Notes: a model not told the origin generated them from the sequence alone. Shown: positions 16,019 through 24,174, counted from the stretch's first letter. The stretch is DNA of 36,742 bases from a candidate division FCPU426 bacterium (GCA_030041545.1 JASHNQ010000088.1:1-36742), one strand, 5' to 3'. Made by a program: numbers and translations.

Positions 16019-16609
16019 TTACTCGCCCAATTGCAGCCGGGTGAAGCGGCGGACCACCACGTTTTCCCCCAGCTTGGCGGCCACCTCGGTGACGTACTGC
16101 TTGACATTCTTCTTGGGTTCGCGGATATAGGGCTGGTCCATCAGGCAGACCTGCTTGTAGTAGCTCTCGATTTTGCCCTCGGCGATCTTGGCCTGCACGG
16201 CCTCGGGCTTGCCCGACTGTTTGGCCTCGGCCATGTAGATGGCCCGTTCCTGGTCCAATTCGGCGGCCGGGACCTCCTCCCGGGTGACGTACTTGGGGGC
16301 CGAAGCCGCGACCTGCATGGCCAGTTCCTTGGCCAGGTTCTGGAAATCGTCGGTTTTGGCCACGAAATCCGTTTCGCAGTTGACCTCCACCAGCACGCCC
16401 ACCTTGCCGCTATGGACGTAGCTGCCGATCATGCCTTGGTTGGCGCTGCGGGCCGAGCGTTTGGCCACCTGGGCCACCCCCTTTTCCCGTAGCCAAACCA
16501 CGGCCTTTTCGAAATCGCCCATGGTTTCGGCCAGGGCCTTCTTGCAGTCCATCATGCCCGCGCCGGTCTTCTCACGCAGTTCTTTTACCGCTGTCGCTGA
16601 AATTTCCAT
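16019..16609 (-). CDS. tsf: Elongation factor Ts
   Basis: The 196-aa protein is a short-form EF-Ts: an N-terminal UBA-like domain ([19 protein letters not shown]), the EF-Tu contact motif [12 protein letters not shown], and one core domain with [17 protein letters not shown]. coli EF-Ts is about 283 aa; short forms are known in several phyla. GAGGAG lies about nine bases upstream of ATG 16609. It is adjacent to rpsB as usual. Confidence 0.96.
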   Translation of the reverse strand: MEISATAVKELREKTGAGMMDCKKALAETMGDFEKAVVWLREKGVAQVAKRSARSANQGMIGSYVHSGKVGVLVEVNCETDFVAKTDDFQNLAKELAMQVAASAPKYVTREEVPAAELDQERAIYMAEAKQSGKPEAVQAKIAEGKIESYYKQVCLMDQPYIREPKKNVKQYVTEVAAKLGENVVVRRFTRLQLGE

Positions 16610-16656
16610 TTTGAAAACTCCTCAAACCGGGGATCGGGAACCAAAAACAAGGTAAA

Positions 16657-17616
16657 TTAGGGCTTATCATCCCGAACGCGCTTGGTGCGGATGCGCTCGA
16701 CCTTCTCGTTGGCCAACTCGTCGGCCAGGACGGCCACCGTCTTGGCGTCGCCCGCCAGGGTCTCGACGTTGGCCGCCAGGAGTTCCGATTCCTCTTTTTG
16801 CTCCTCGGGTGTTTTGGTTTCTTCGCCGGCCGTTTCGGCCCCTTCCACCGGCGCCTGCTCGGCCGCGGCCAGCATTTCCTCGCCCACTTCGGTGGGGCCG
16901 ACCGCCGCCGCAGGAGACACTTCCTTGCCTTCCATTTCCTTGGAGCGGCCTTCCAGCACGGCGGAGGCCATGACCGAGGTCATGAGTTTGACCGCGCGGA
17001 TGGCGTCGTCATTGCCGGGGACGACCACGTCCACTTCGCTGGGGTCGCAGTTGGTGTCCACCACGGCCACGACCGGGATACCCAGTTTGCGGGCTTCCTG
17101 CACGGCGATGTGCTCTTTCTTGGTGTCGATGACGAAGATGGCGCCGGGCAGCTTGGGCATGTTCTTGATGCCGCCCAGGGACCTCTCCAGCTTCTGTTTG
17201 TCCTTGTTCAATCCGGCCTGTTCCTTCTTGGAACGGTCGTCCATTTCCTGCTCGGAAATGCTTTCCAGTTCCTTCAGGTAGCCGATGGACTTCTTGATGG
17301 TGGCGAAGTTGGTCAGCATGCCGCCCAACCAGCGGTAGTTGACATAAGGCATTCCGCAGCGGTCCGCCTCTTCCTTGATGGCGTCCTGGGCCTGCTTCTT
17401 GGTGCCCACGAAGACGATGGTCTCGCCCGAGGCGGCCAGGTCCTTGACGAACTGGTAGGCTTCCTTGAGCTTCTTAACGGTCTTTTGGAGGTCGATAATG
17501 TGGATCCCGTTGCGCTCCCCGAAAATATAGAGGGCCATTTTGGGATTCCAACGGCGGGTCTGGTGGCCGAAGTGAACGCCGGCTTCCAGCAGCTGCTTCA
17601 TCGAAACGGACATCAT
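16657..17616 (-). CDS. rpsB: 30S ribosomal protein S2 with acidic C-terminal extension
   Basis: Residues 1 to about 230 are canonical S2 ([67 protein letters not shown]-like block, [12 protein letters not shown]). About 90 further residues are rich in Glu and Ala ([24 protein letters not shown]) and end in a short basic tail ([10 protein letters not shown]). Of the tandem ATGs the first (17616) has AAGGAG eight bases upstream. It heads the rpsB-tsf-pyrH-frr-uppS-cdsA cluster. Confidence 0.96.
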   Translation of the reverse strand: MMSVSMKQLLEAGVHFGHQTRRWNPKMALYIFGERNGIHIIDLQKTVKKLKEAYQFVKDLAASGETIVFVGTKKQAQDAIKEEADRCGMPYVNYRWLGGMLTNFATIKKSIGYLKELESISEQEMDDRSKKEQAGLNKDKQKLERSLGGIKNMPKLPGAIFVIDTKKEHIAVQEARKLGIPVVAVVDTNCDPSEVDVVVPGNDDAIRAVKLMTSVMASAVLEGRSKEMEGKEVSPAAAVGPTEVGEEMLAAAEQAPVEGAETAGEETKTPEEQKEESELLAANVETLAGDAKTVAVLADELANEKVERIRTKRVRDDKP

Positions 17617-17714
17617 AGTACGGCTCCTTTAAGTTATTCCACCGCTCTTTCTTTCCACCGAAGTGGGTTCCCTTCCAGCCCTGGCAAAACCAGTGCCACT
17701 CAAGGGAATATCGA

Positions 17715-17817
17715 AAAAGCGTGAGAGATAGGCCGGCGGCGGACCGCCGTGCCCGCTTTCCAAGGCGAGCCTTGTAAAAGCGTGAGAGTTATAACATGAA
17801 TTTGCCGAAAATCACAA
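17715..17817 (-). promoter_or_regulatory. rpsB promoter and leader with a repeated 13-mer
   Basis: On the minus strand -35 TTGTGA (17817-17812) and -10 TATAAC (17793-17788) are 18 bp apart and would start transcription about 165 nt before rpsB. The 13-mer AAAAGCGTGAGAG occurs at 17776-17788 (overlapping the -10) and at 17715-17727, 61 bp apart. Between them lies a GC-rich stem CGGCGG/CCGCCG. The leader is long enough for autogenous control by S2, which is known in other bacteria, but no specific motif is recognised. Confidence 0.55.
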
Positions 17818-17876
17818 GGTTTTATTGGTTTTTATAAGGATTTTGACCTGCTATGGGGGGGCAAAAAAGCGAAATT

Positions 17877-18848
17877 TCAGCCGCCAATGCGGGACATGGC
17901 TTCCCCAGGCGCGGGCGTGGTGAACCAGAAGGCGTGGCCTTCAGGCTTGTGGTAAACCGCGCCCAGGATCCGCTCCTTCAGAACCTCCGGGGGAGCCCCT
18001 TCCTGGAGCAAGGGCTTCAACGCCAACCCATCCGCGTGGGCCATGCACAGTTTCAGGAACCCATCCGCCGACAACCGCAGCCGGTCGCAGCGGGAACAAA
18101 AGGAATCGCTCACCGAGCTGATGAATCCGATCTTTCCGGGAGCCTTGGGAAACCGGTAATCGGTGGAGGGAGCGTGGGCATAACTGGCGACAGGTTCCAA
18201 CGCACCCAGCGCTTCCTCAATGGTCCGCCGGACTTCCCTCGGCGGCACCCCTTCCGAACGTTCCAAACGGACCGAGGCGGTCACCGGCATATACTCGATG
18301 AATCGGATTTCCCAGGGATGTTCGAGGGTCAACCGCGCCAATTCCACCACATCTTCCTGATTTTCCTTCAGGACCACGCAATTAATTTTCAGTGGCGTGA
18401 GACCCGCTTCCTCCGCGGCCATCAACCCCTTCCAGACCTTCTTGAGGCTTCCTCCGCGCGTGATCGCCTTGAATCGCTCCCCGTCCAGGGAATCCACGCT
18501 GACCGTCACCCGCTTCAGCCCTGCTTTCTTCAGGGGCCGGGCTAGGGGTTCGAGCCGGGTTCCATTAGTGGTCAGGCTCAGGTCATTCAAAGAAAGCCGC
18601 GACAACCGTTCCACCAGTTCGGCCAACCGTGGATAAAGGAGGGGTTCCCCGCCGGTGATCTTGACCCGGTCAATTCCCAGTTCCACCAGGGTTTCCACCA
18701 TCCTTATCTTTTCCTCAAGGGTCAACAACTCGCTCTTGCCCAGCCAGGCAACGCCCTCTTCCGGCATGCAATAACGGCATTTCAGGTCGCAGCGGTCCGT
18801 CACCGAAAGCCGCAGGGTTTTCATCTCACGGCCGAATTTGTCCCTCAA
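17877..18848 (-). CDS. moaA: GTP 3',8-cyclase MoaA
   Basis: The 323-aa radical-SAM enzyme performs the first step of molybdopterin synthesis. The N-terminal cluster motif is C20-x3-C24-x2-C27 in SVTDRCDLKCRYCM. It also has TGGEPLLYP, the C-terminal second-cluster cysteines in DSFCSRCDRLRLSADGFLKLCM, and the terminal MSRIGG, whose GG is essential in the family. The TTG start at 18848 (AAGGAAA upstream) gives the expected N terminus. It is transcribed away from the other Moco genes and shares its upstream region with the TSUP gene. Confidence 0.95.
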   Translation of the reverse strand: MRDKFGREMKTLRLSVTDRCDLKCRYCMPEEGVAWLGKSELLTLEEKIRMVETLVELGIDRVKITGGEPLLYPRLAELVERLSRLSLNDLSLTTNGTRLEPLARPLKKAGLKRVTVSVDSLDGERFKAITRGGSLKKVWKGLMAAEEAGLTPLKINCVVLKENQEDVVELARLTLEHPWEIRFIEYMPVTASVRLERSEGVPPREVRRTIEEALGALEPVASYAHAPSTDYRFPKAPGKIGFISSVSDSFCSRCDRLRLSADGFLKLCMAHADGLALKPLLQEGAPPEVLKERILGAVYHKPEGHAFWFTTPAPGEAMSRIGG

Positions 18849-18933
18849 CGTCGTTTCCTTCCAAGACCGAAACTACTTTTTTGTTATGATCCGGACCCAG
18901 ATCAAGCCTAAGCCATTCTTTTTCAGAATAAAA

Positions 18934-18949
18934 AGCATGAAATATACCA
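18934..18949 (-). promoter_or_regulatory. Sigma-54-type promoter candidate for moaA
   Basis: On the minus strand TGGTATATTTCATGCT has GG (18948-18947) and GC (18936-18935) exactly 10 nt apart, against the consensus TGGCAYR-N4-TTGCW. There are two mismatches (C to T, T to A). It would give a leader of about 75 nt before moaA. Confidence 0.45.
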
Positions 18950-18958
18950 AAAACAGTT

Positions 18959-18974
18959 TGGCATGATTCCCGCT
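18959..18974 (+). promoter_or_regulatory. Sigma-54-type promoter candidate for the TSUP operon
   Basis: TGGCATGATTCCCGCT matches the -24 half (TGGCATG) exactly and has GG and GC 10 nt apart. The -12 half is CCGCT rather than TTGCW. It lies about 40 nt before the TTG start and only 9 bp from the divergent moaA candidate. Confidence 0.45.
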
Positions 18975-19013
18975 AAAGGGCAAAGGGACTAATTCAAATT
19001 AGGAGATTCCAGA

Positions 19014-19739
19014 TTGCGCTGGTTTCCCCTCGCCGTGACAATTGTGGCTTTTCTCTATGCCTCCGTGGGCCACGGCGGCGCCTCCGGTTATTACGCGACC
19101 GGCGTGCTTTTGGGTTTAAGCCCTCAAAGCCTGAAGGCCCAAGTCCTCATTTTGAATCTCTTCGTGGCCGGCCTGTCCGCCTATTCCTTTACCCGTAAAG
19201 GCCACCTTCGCCTGGGCCTTTTAGCCCCGTTGGTGATCGCATCCATGCCCTGCGCCTTCCTCGGGGCCAAACTGGCCCTGCCGGTGGATACCGCCAACAA
19301 AATCCTCGGCGCCTGTTTGGGCCTGGCGGCCCTGCGCTTGATCTTCCACGACTGGATTCAAAAAAAGGCCGAAGAATCCGGACCCCATCCACCCCGGCTT
19401 TGGGTACTGGTTTGGGTCGGGGCCTTGTTGGGCCTCATCGCCGGGATCACCGGCGTCGGAGGCGGGATTTACTTAAGCCCGGTGCTTCTTTTAACCGGCT
19501 GGGCCTCGCCGGGCACCACCGCCGCCTCCTCGGCCTGGTTCATTATCCTCAATTCGGCCTCGGCCTTGGTCAGCCTTTCCCATACCCTGGGCGGTCTTCA
19601 ACTGCGATGGTCGTGGATCGCCTGCGGCTGCGCGGGTGGGGCCTTGGGCGGCTGGGTGGGGGCCAACCGTCTTCCGGTGAGGTGGTTCAGGAGGTTGCTG
19701 GGTTTGGTACTGCTGATCGCGGCCGTCAAATTAATTTAA
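19014..19739 (+). CDS. TauE/SafE (TSUP) family membrane permease
   Basis: The 241-aa protein with about seven to eight hydrophobic helices has the two-repeat TSUP layout: YASVGHGGASGYYA in the first half and LLGLIAGITGVGGGIYLSPVL in the second, the typical glycine-rich loops. Family members move sulfite, sulfoacetate or other organosulfur anions, and many substrates are unknown. The TTG start at 19014 follows AGGAG with an 8-nt gap. The position beside moaA and the nitrate genes suggests a nitrogen- or oxyanion-related substrate, but that is inference. Confidence 0.88.
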   Translation: MRWFPLAVTIVAFLYASVGHGGASGYYATGVLLGLSPQSLKAQVLILNLFVAGLSAYSFTRKGHLRLGLLAPLVIASMPCAFLGAKLALPVDTANKILGACLGLAALRLIFHDWIQKKAEESGPHPPRLWVLVWVGALLGLIAGITGVGGGIYLSPVLLLTGWASPGTTAASSAWFIILNSASALVSLSHTLGGLQLRWSWIACGCAGGALGGWVGANRLPVRWFRRLLGLVLLIAAVKLI

Positions 19740-19750
19740 GGAGAACGGAA

Positions 19751-20323
19751 ATGCTGGAAGCTTCAAAGTTTTTAAGGAGTAAGCTTGCTTGTGCCTTTGG
19801 TTGGGGAATCCTTTGCTGGGCGTTTTGCGCTCTACCCTCGGCGGTCCAAGCCGCGGGCCGAGCCGGGGACATTGTCCAAACGGACATGCTGGGAACCAAC
19901 GTTTGGACCGAGAACCTTGATACCGGGAAGGTGAAAACTATCGGCGACAGTTTCGGCCTTTCGGAGTTCGTGGGCCTTCACTACTACTTCATCGATAATG
20001 TCAGGGCGGGCATGGCGTTTCAATTCACCGAAACGGTCGCGCCCCCTCCCCCGGCCGGCGTGAGCGATTTCACGACTTTCGCGCTCCTGCCGCAAATCGG
20101 TTGGAATTTCGCAAAACCCTTTTTCGCCCAATTGACGGTGGCCGTCCCCTTGCGCACGGACGGTGTGAACCAGGTGGACTTCGGCTTGCAGGGCGTTTTC
20201 GGGGCCACCCTTCCCCTCTCCGACCGGCTGTCGGCCAACTTGGCCTTGGAAATCCCGGTGTATCTTAAATTGGAGCATACCATTGGTCTGACCCCATTGG
20301 CCGGGATTGGTTGGAAGCTATAA
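19751..20323 (+). CDS. Small outer-membrane beta-barrel protein
   Basis: The 190-aa protein has a signal peptide (GWGILCWAFCALPSAVQA, cleavage before AGRAG). About 150 residues of alternating hydrophobic strands follow (LHYYFIDNVRAGMAFQFTETV, LLPQIGWNFAKPFFAQLTVAVPL, SANLALEIPVYLKLEHTIGL), fitting an eight-strand barrel. It ends IGWKL rather than in an aromatic residue. AAGGAG precedes ATG 19751 and overlaps the end of the TSUP gene, so the two form an operon. The specific function is not recognisable. Confidence 0.75.
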   Translation: MLEASKFLRSKLACAFGWGILCWAFCALPSAVQAAGRAGDIVQTDMLGTNVWTENLDTGKVKTIGDSFGLSEFVGLHYYFIDNVRAGMAFQFTETVAPPPPAGVSDFTTFALLPQIGWNFAKPFFAQLTVAVPLRTDGVNQVDFGLQGVFGATLPLSDRLSANLALEIPVYLKLEHTIGLTPLAGIGWKL

Positions 20324-20340
20324 TGCTCCAAACATCCGTC

Positions 20341-20412
20341 TTGAGTTCAGAGTTCACGAATGTTTTTGAACCGAAGGTTCAAAAACTACCAACACTCAAA
20401 ACTCAGAACTTC
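20341..20412. repeat. Hairpin repeat with AACTCAG heptamer arms upstream of moaCB
   Basis: The perfect 11-bp stem GTTTTTGAACC (20362-20372) and GGTTCAAAAAC (20376-20386) has a GAA loop. Outside it lie TTGAGTTCAGAGTTC (20341-20355) and its inverted relative ACTCAAAACTCAGAACT (20394-20410). The latter is identical over 17 nt to 7378-7394. Confidence 0.75.
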
Positions 20413-20426
20413 TTTAGGGTTTGTAA

Positions 20427-21335
20427 ATGATTTCTGTCGAACGCAAAACCGAGACCCTGCGCACGGCTAGGGCGCAAGCTATCGTCAAGGCCGCCCCGGC
20501 GACCCTGCGGCGCCTGAAACGCAACGACCTTCCTAAGAAGGATGTCCTTATCGTTGCCCGCACGGCCGGAATGATGGCCGCCAAGCAAACACCGGCGCTT
20601 CTTCCCGACTGCCATCCCTTGAACCTGGAGGCGGTGGAAATGAGCCTGGAAGTTGTTAAAAACGGGATTTTCATTGAGGCCCGCGTGGCCTTGACGGCCA
20701 AGACCGGGGCTGAGATGGAAGCCTTGACCGCCGTGACCGTCGCGGCCCTGACGGTTTATGACATGCTAAAACCTATTGATAAGAAGCTGGAGATCACCGG
20801 TATCAAGCTTTTGGAGAAAACCGGTGGCAAATCCAGCCATTCCTCCCGCTTTCCGCCGAAATTCAAGGCGGCTGTGGTGGTGGTTTCGGATCGGGCCTCC
20901 AAAGGCGTTTATAAGGACGCATCGGGGTTAAAGATCGTGGACCGTTTGAAATCCCTTGGCGTTAAAAAGCCTTCCAATCATTTGGTCCCGGACGAAAAAA
21001 TCCGGCTGGCTTCACTCTTGGGAAACCTCTGCGGCAAAGGAACGGATTTAATCCTCACCACCGGCGGCACCGGACTGTCCCCACGGGATATAACGGTGGA
21101 AGTCGCGCGGGAAATCATGGACCGGGAAATCCCCGGCATCGCCGAGGCCGCCCGCGCCTACGGCCAAAAACGCACGCCCTATGCCATGCTCTCCCGGGGC
21201 ATTGCGGGCCAGCGGGGCAAAAGCCTCATTATCACCCTGCCGGGCTCCCCCAAGGCCGTGGAGGAATGGCTTAACGCGTTATTTCCAGCGTTGTTCCATG
21301 CGTTCGAGGTCATGAGGTCGAAACCGGGACATTGA
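20427..21335 (+). CDS. moaCB: Bifunctional molybdenum cofactor protein, MoaC-MoaB fusion
   Basis: The 302-aa fusion has two parts. Residues 1 to about 140 are MoaC (cyclic pyranopterin monophosphate synthase): IVARTAGMMAAKQTPALLPDCHPLNL, MEALTAVTVAALTVYDMLK and the K-x-GGKS tail. From about residue 145 it is MoaB/MogA-like (molybdopterin adenylyltransferase fold): AAVVVVSDRASKGVYKDASG, LILTTGGTGLSPRDITVE, LIITLPGSPKAVEEW. Such fusions are known as MoaCB. ATG 20427 follows TAGGG. The N terminus lacks about 15 residues of E. coli MoaC, but the conserved KTETLRTARAQA block is present. Confidence 0.93.
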   Translation: MISVERKTETLRTARAQAIVKAAPATLRRLKRNDLPKKDVLIVARTAGMMAAKQTPALLPDCHPLNLEAVEMSLEVVKNGIFIEARVALTAKTGAEMEALTAVTVAALTVYDMLKPIDKKLEITGIKLLEKTGGKSSHSSRFPPKFKAAVVVVSDRASKGVYKDASGLKIVDRLKSLGVKKPSNHLVPDEKIRLASLLGNLCGKGTDLILTTGGTGLSPRDITVEVAREIMDREIPGIAEAARAYGQKRTPYAMLSRGIAGQRGKSLIITLPGSPKAVEEWLNALFPALFHAFEVMRSKPGH

Positions 21336-21351
21336 TGGCCGACTAACCCTA

Positions 21352-21380
21352 TTGCCCACAAAGATGCCATCAGGGATAAT
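21352..21380 (+). promoter_or_regulatory. Vegetative promoter for the ParE-type toxin-antitoxin operon
   Basis: TTGCCC (21352-21357) and GATAAT (21375-21380) are separated by 17 bp and lie about 40 nt upstream of the antitoxin start. Confidence 0.55.
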
Positions 21381-21418
21381 TTAATGGAGGTCGCAAACGA
21401 AATACCGAAGGATTGAAT

Positions 21419-21646
21419 ATGCATAGCGCGAAGGAAATTATTCTGGAAGCTGAATCCCTTCCGGTCGAAGAAAGGGTTAGGGTTGTAGATTCTCTTTTAC
21501 AAACCTTGAACCCCACGAGCCCGGAAATTGACCGGAAATGGGTGGGTGTTGTGAAACGCCGGCTTTCGGAATTGCGGTCAGGCCGGGTAAAGGCCGTTCC
21601 CGGAAGCGAAGTTTTTAAGAAGGCCCGGAAGTTCCTTGAAAAGTGA
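21419..21646 (+). CDS. Putative addiction module antitoxin component
   Basis: The 75-aa protein begins AKEIILEAESLPVEERVRVVDSLLQTLNP and continues EIDRKWVGVVKRRLSELRSGRVKAVPGSEVF. This is the pattern of the addiction-module component family that partners RelE/ParE toxins. ATG 21419 has AAGGA six bases upstream; the in-frame TTG at 21413 is too close to that site. The stop overlaps the toxin start (GTGA), so translation is coupled. Confidence 0.85.
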   Translation: MHSAKEIILEAESLPVEERVRVVDSLLQTLNPTSPEIDRKWVGVVKRRLSELRSGRVKAVPGSEVFKKARKFLEK

Positions 21647-21933
21647 CTTATTCTTTCCATCCGGAGGCGGAAGAAGAGCTATATCGCGCCATTCTTTATT
21701 ACGAAGAATCGGAACCAGGGCTGGGGCACGATTTTCTGCTTGGGATTTATTCCACGATACATAACATCGTTCAATTTCCATCCGCTTGGCCTGTCATGCA
21801 AGGAAAAGTCCGGCGGTGTTTGACGAACAGGTTTCCTTTTGGGATAGTCTATAGTGTTGCAAACGGCGGGATTTTTGTTCTCGCGGTCATGCATTTGCAT
21901 CGAACCCCCGATTATTGGACGCATCGGCATTAA
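21643..21933 (+). CDS. RelE/ParE family toxin
   Basis: The 96-aa basic protein has the RelE/ParE fold pattern: FHPEAEEELYRAILYYEESEPGLGHDFL (two helices), then IVQFPSAWPVM, VRRCLTNRFPFGIVYSV and FVLAVMHLHRTPDYW. The GTG start overlaps the antitoxin stop by 4 bp. Whether it poisons gyrase (ParE) or mRNA (RelE) cannot be read from the sequence. Confidence 0.88.
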   Translation: MTYSFHPEAEEELYRAILYYEESEPGLGHDFLLGIYSTIHNIVQFPSAWPVMQGKVRRCLTNRFPFGIVYSVANGGIFVLAVMHLHRTPDYWTHRH

Positions 21934-21998
21934 GAACCTCCAACGAAAATAAATCGTAAGCCCCGTACTACCTGAATTCCACCCACGCTTGGAGACTC

Positions 21999-23216
21999 AT
22001 GATCTCAGTCGAAAATGCCCGCCAACTCATCCTTAAAAACGCCCTTCCCTTACAACCCATTTTGATGCCACTGGTCCAAAGTTTGGGGCTTGCTTTGGCT
22101 AAGGATGTCCCTTCCCCTTCCGACTATCCCCTCTACGATGTTTCCGCCATGGATGGGTACGCCCTCAAGGCTTCTGACCTTCGTGGCGCTTCCAAGGCCA
22201 AGCCGGTCACCTTAAAGGTCCAGGGCACCCAACACGCGGGCGACTTCCTGAAAACCCGGTTACAAACGGGCGGATGTTTTAAGGTCATGACCGGCGGAGT
22301 TATTCCCTCTGGCGCCGACTCGGTTTTGGAAAGGGAACTGGTGGTTGAGAAGGACGGAAGGGCCGAGTTTTACCAACCGTTGGTAAAAGGCCGGAACATC
22401 CGCTACCGGGGCGAGAGCATCCGGAAGGGGGACTTGGCCTTGAAAGCCGGTTCTTTGCTTCATTCCCGCGCCATCGGCTTCCTGGCGAGCCTGGGCATCG
22501 AAAAAGCCTGGGTCATTCCCGCGCCCCGGGTCGCCCTGCTCGTCACGGGAAACGAACTGGTTCGGCCTGGGCGCAAGCTCAAGCCCGGGCAAATCCATAA
22601 CAGCAACCAATGGATGCTGGAAACCGCCCTTCGGGAACAAGGCTTGAACCCCGCTCGAAGCGTGAGCGTTCCCGATCATCCGGGAAAACTCAAATCCGAG
22701 ACCCGGAAGGCCTTGGATACTTGCGACTTGGTCCTACTGGTTGGCGGCGTTTCCGTCGGCGACTCGGATTTTTCAAAGCCCATCCTGAAATCCCTGGCTG
22801 TCCAAAAAGTCTTCTGGCGGGTGGCCCAAAAACCGGGCTTCCCTCTTTATTTTGGAAAGAAAGGAAAAACTCTCATCTTTGGCTTACCGGGCAACCCGGC
22901 TTCAGCTTGGGTTAATTTTTATGAGTACGTGGTCCCCTGCCTTCGTACCCTCCAAGGGCTTCCTACCGGTCGCGTCCGCCAAACCGCAAGGCTGGTTTCC
23001 GAAGGGCCCCACCGGAGCTTCAAGACCCTTTTCCTGAAAGCCCGGCTCAAGTCCGGGTCCGACCCCCAGGTAGTCCTTCTCAAGGGCCAAGGTTCTCACA
23101 TTCTCCAATCGTTGGCCGGGGGCGATAGCCTAGCCGTGGTTCCCCCAGGCAAAGGCAAGCTGAAGAAAGGTGAAATCCTGGAAGTCCATCCACTGTCCGA
23201 AGGACGGATGCCGTGA
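21999..23216 (+). CDS. moeA: Molybdopterin molybdenumtransferase MoeA
   Basis: The 405-aa enzyme inserts molybdate into adenylated molybdopterin. Visible are YPLYDVSAMDGYAL near the N terminus, KVMTGGVIPSGADSVL, VALLVTGNEL, the MogA-like core LLVGGVSVGDSDF, and GLPGNPASAWVNF, with a C-terminal small domain. GGAGA precedes ATG 21999. Its stop overlaps the moaD start. Confidence 0.95.
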   Translation: MISVENARQLILKNALPLQPILMPLVQSLGLALAKDVPSPSDYPLYDVSAMDGYALKASDLRGASKAKPVTLKVQGTQHAGDFLKTRLQTGGCFKVMTGGVIPSGADSVLERELVVEKDGRAEFYQPLVKGRNIRYRGESIRKGDLALKAGSLLHSRAIGFLASLGIEKAWVIPAPRVALLVTGNELVRPGRKLKPGQIHNSNQWMLETALREQGLNPARSVSVPDHPGKLKSETRKALDTCDLVLLVGGVSVGDSDFSKPILKSLAVQKVFWRVAQKPGFPLYFGKKGKTLIFGLPGNPASAWVNFYEYVVPCLRTLQGLPTGRVRQTARLVSEGPHRSFKTLFLKARLKSGSDPQVVLLKGQGSHILQSLAGGDSLAVVPPGKGKLKKGEILEVHPLSEGRMP

Positions 23217-23446
23217 AGGTGCGGGTTCTTTTCTTCGCGGGCATACGGGAAAAGCTTGGCAAAAGCGAACTCACCCTGGAATTACCCGCTTCCAGCCGGA
23301 TCTCCAGCCTTCAGGAACCCTTGGGCATCGAGAAGTCCCTTTGGTCGTCTTTGGCTTTTGCCGTCAACGAAACTTACGCCCCGGCCAGCACTCAACTCAA
23401 GGACGGGGATGAAGTGGCATTGATACCGCCAGTAGCGGGCGGGTAA
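23213..23446 (+). CDS. moaD: Molybdopterin synthase small subunit MoaD
   Basis: The 77-aa ubiquitin-like sulfur carrier (VRVLFFAGIREKLGK at the start, LKDGDEVALIPPVAGG at the end) has the obligatory C-terminal Gly-Gly that becomes a thiocarboxylate. GTG 23213 overlaps the moeA stop by 4 bp. The partner moaE lies 245 bp downstream, separated by an inserted repeat element. Confidence 0.95.
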   Translation: MKVRVLFFAGIREKLGKSELTLELPASSRISSLQEPLGIEKSLWSSLAFAVNETYAPASTQLKDGDEVALIPPVAGG

Positions 23447-23466
23447 CCGTCCGTTAAATTAATTTG

Positions 23467-23673
23467 CTGTCATTGCGAGGAATGTGCCGCGAATAGGGGC
23501 ACGTTAACGACGAAGCAACCTCAGTTTAAATATGTCGTTGCAACAAATCGGCAACAACGGCTAAAACCACCCATGAACTGGGGTTGTCCTTGGCCTACGG
23601 CCAAGGACGGTTGGCCTGAATTTCAGGCCAACTACTTCAAGCCTGCCTCATAATTCGAGGCTCGCAATGACGG
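23467..23673. repeat. 207-bp element with TCATTGCGAG ends and nested palindromes
   Basis: The ends GTCATTGCGAG (23469-23479) and CTCGCAATGAC (23661-23671) are perfect inverted repeats. The interior carries GACGAAGCAACCTC, a pattern frequent in dispersed CATTGCGAGG elements of other bacteria. It also holds two perfect palindromes: GTCCTTGGCC/GGCCAAGGAC (23586-23608) and GTTGGCCTGA/TCAGGCCAAC (about 23610-23632). There is no open reading frame. It separates moaD from moaE. Confidence 0.75.
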
Positions 23674-23691
23674 ATAGGCAAAACGGAAAAA

Positions 23692-24123
23692 ATGAATAAC
23701 ACCAACGTTCAACTCACCGACCAACCTATCGGCTCGGATGTCCTTCACCAGGAATTGTTAAAAGGTTCCGAATCCATGGGCGGGGTTTGCATTTTCGAGG
23801 GCCGTGTGCGCAACCACAGCCACGGTAAAACAGTTACTTCCCTCTTTTACGAGTGCTACCAACCCATGGCGTTGAAGGTGATAGAAGAAATCCGGCAGGA
23901 AGCCCTATCCAAGTGGAAAGGCGTCAAGGTCATGGCCGTGCACCGCCACGGTTCAATCCCCTTGGGTGAAGCCGCGGTTTGGATCGGCGTGGCGGCCGCC
24001 CACCGCGATGAGGCCTTCGCCGCCTGCCGCTTCATGATCGACGAGATCAAAAGCCGCGTGCCCATCTGGAAGAAAGAGGAATACGCGGACGGCACCCACG
24101 TTTGGGCACATCAAAGCTGTTAA
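23692..24123 (+). CDS. moaE: Molybdopterin synthase catalytic subunit MoaE
   Basis: The 143-aa protein contains GGVCIFEGRVRNHSHGKTVTSLFYECY, VMAVHRHGSIPLGEAAVWIGVAAAHR, FAACRFMIDEIKSRVPIWKKE (with the catalytic lysines) and GTHVWAH. It transfers sulfur from MoaD to cyclic pyranopterin monophosphate. The ribosome binding site is weak (GGAAAAA). Confidence 0.95.
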   Translation: MNNTNVQLTDQPIGSDVLHQELLKGSESMGGVCIFEGRVRNHSHGKTVTSLFYECYQPMALKVIEEIRQEALSKWKGVKVMAVHRHGSIPLGEAAVWIGVAAAHRDEAFAACRFMIDEIKSRVPIWKKEEYADGTHVWAHQSC

Positions 24124-24127
24124 AAGG

Positions 24128-24158
24128 CAGGTCTCAGGTGTCAGGTACCAGGTATCAG
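24128..24158. repeat. Tandem CAGGTNN heptamers
   Basis: CAGGTCT, CAGGTGT, CAGGTAC, CAGGTAT, CAG follow one another without gaps between moaE and mobA. The same words recur at 32372 and 32842, where an inverted second arm is present. No second arm is obvious here. Confidence 0.75.
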
Positions 24159-24174
24159 TTTTTCGGAATAACTC

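Noticed and set aside
18849-18930. Moco riboswitch in front of moaA
   Set aside because: The predicted leader is about 75 nt and shows no multi-stem architecture of the known Moco RNA motif.
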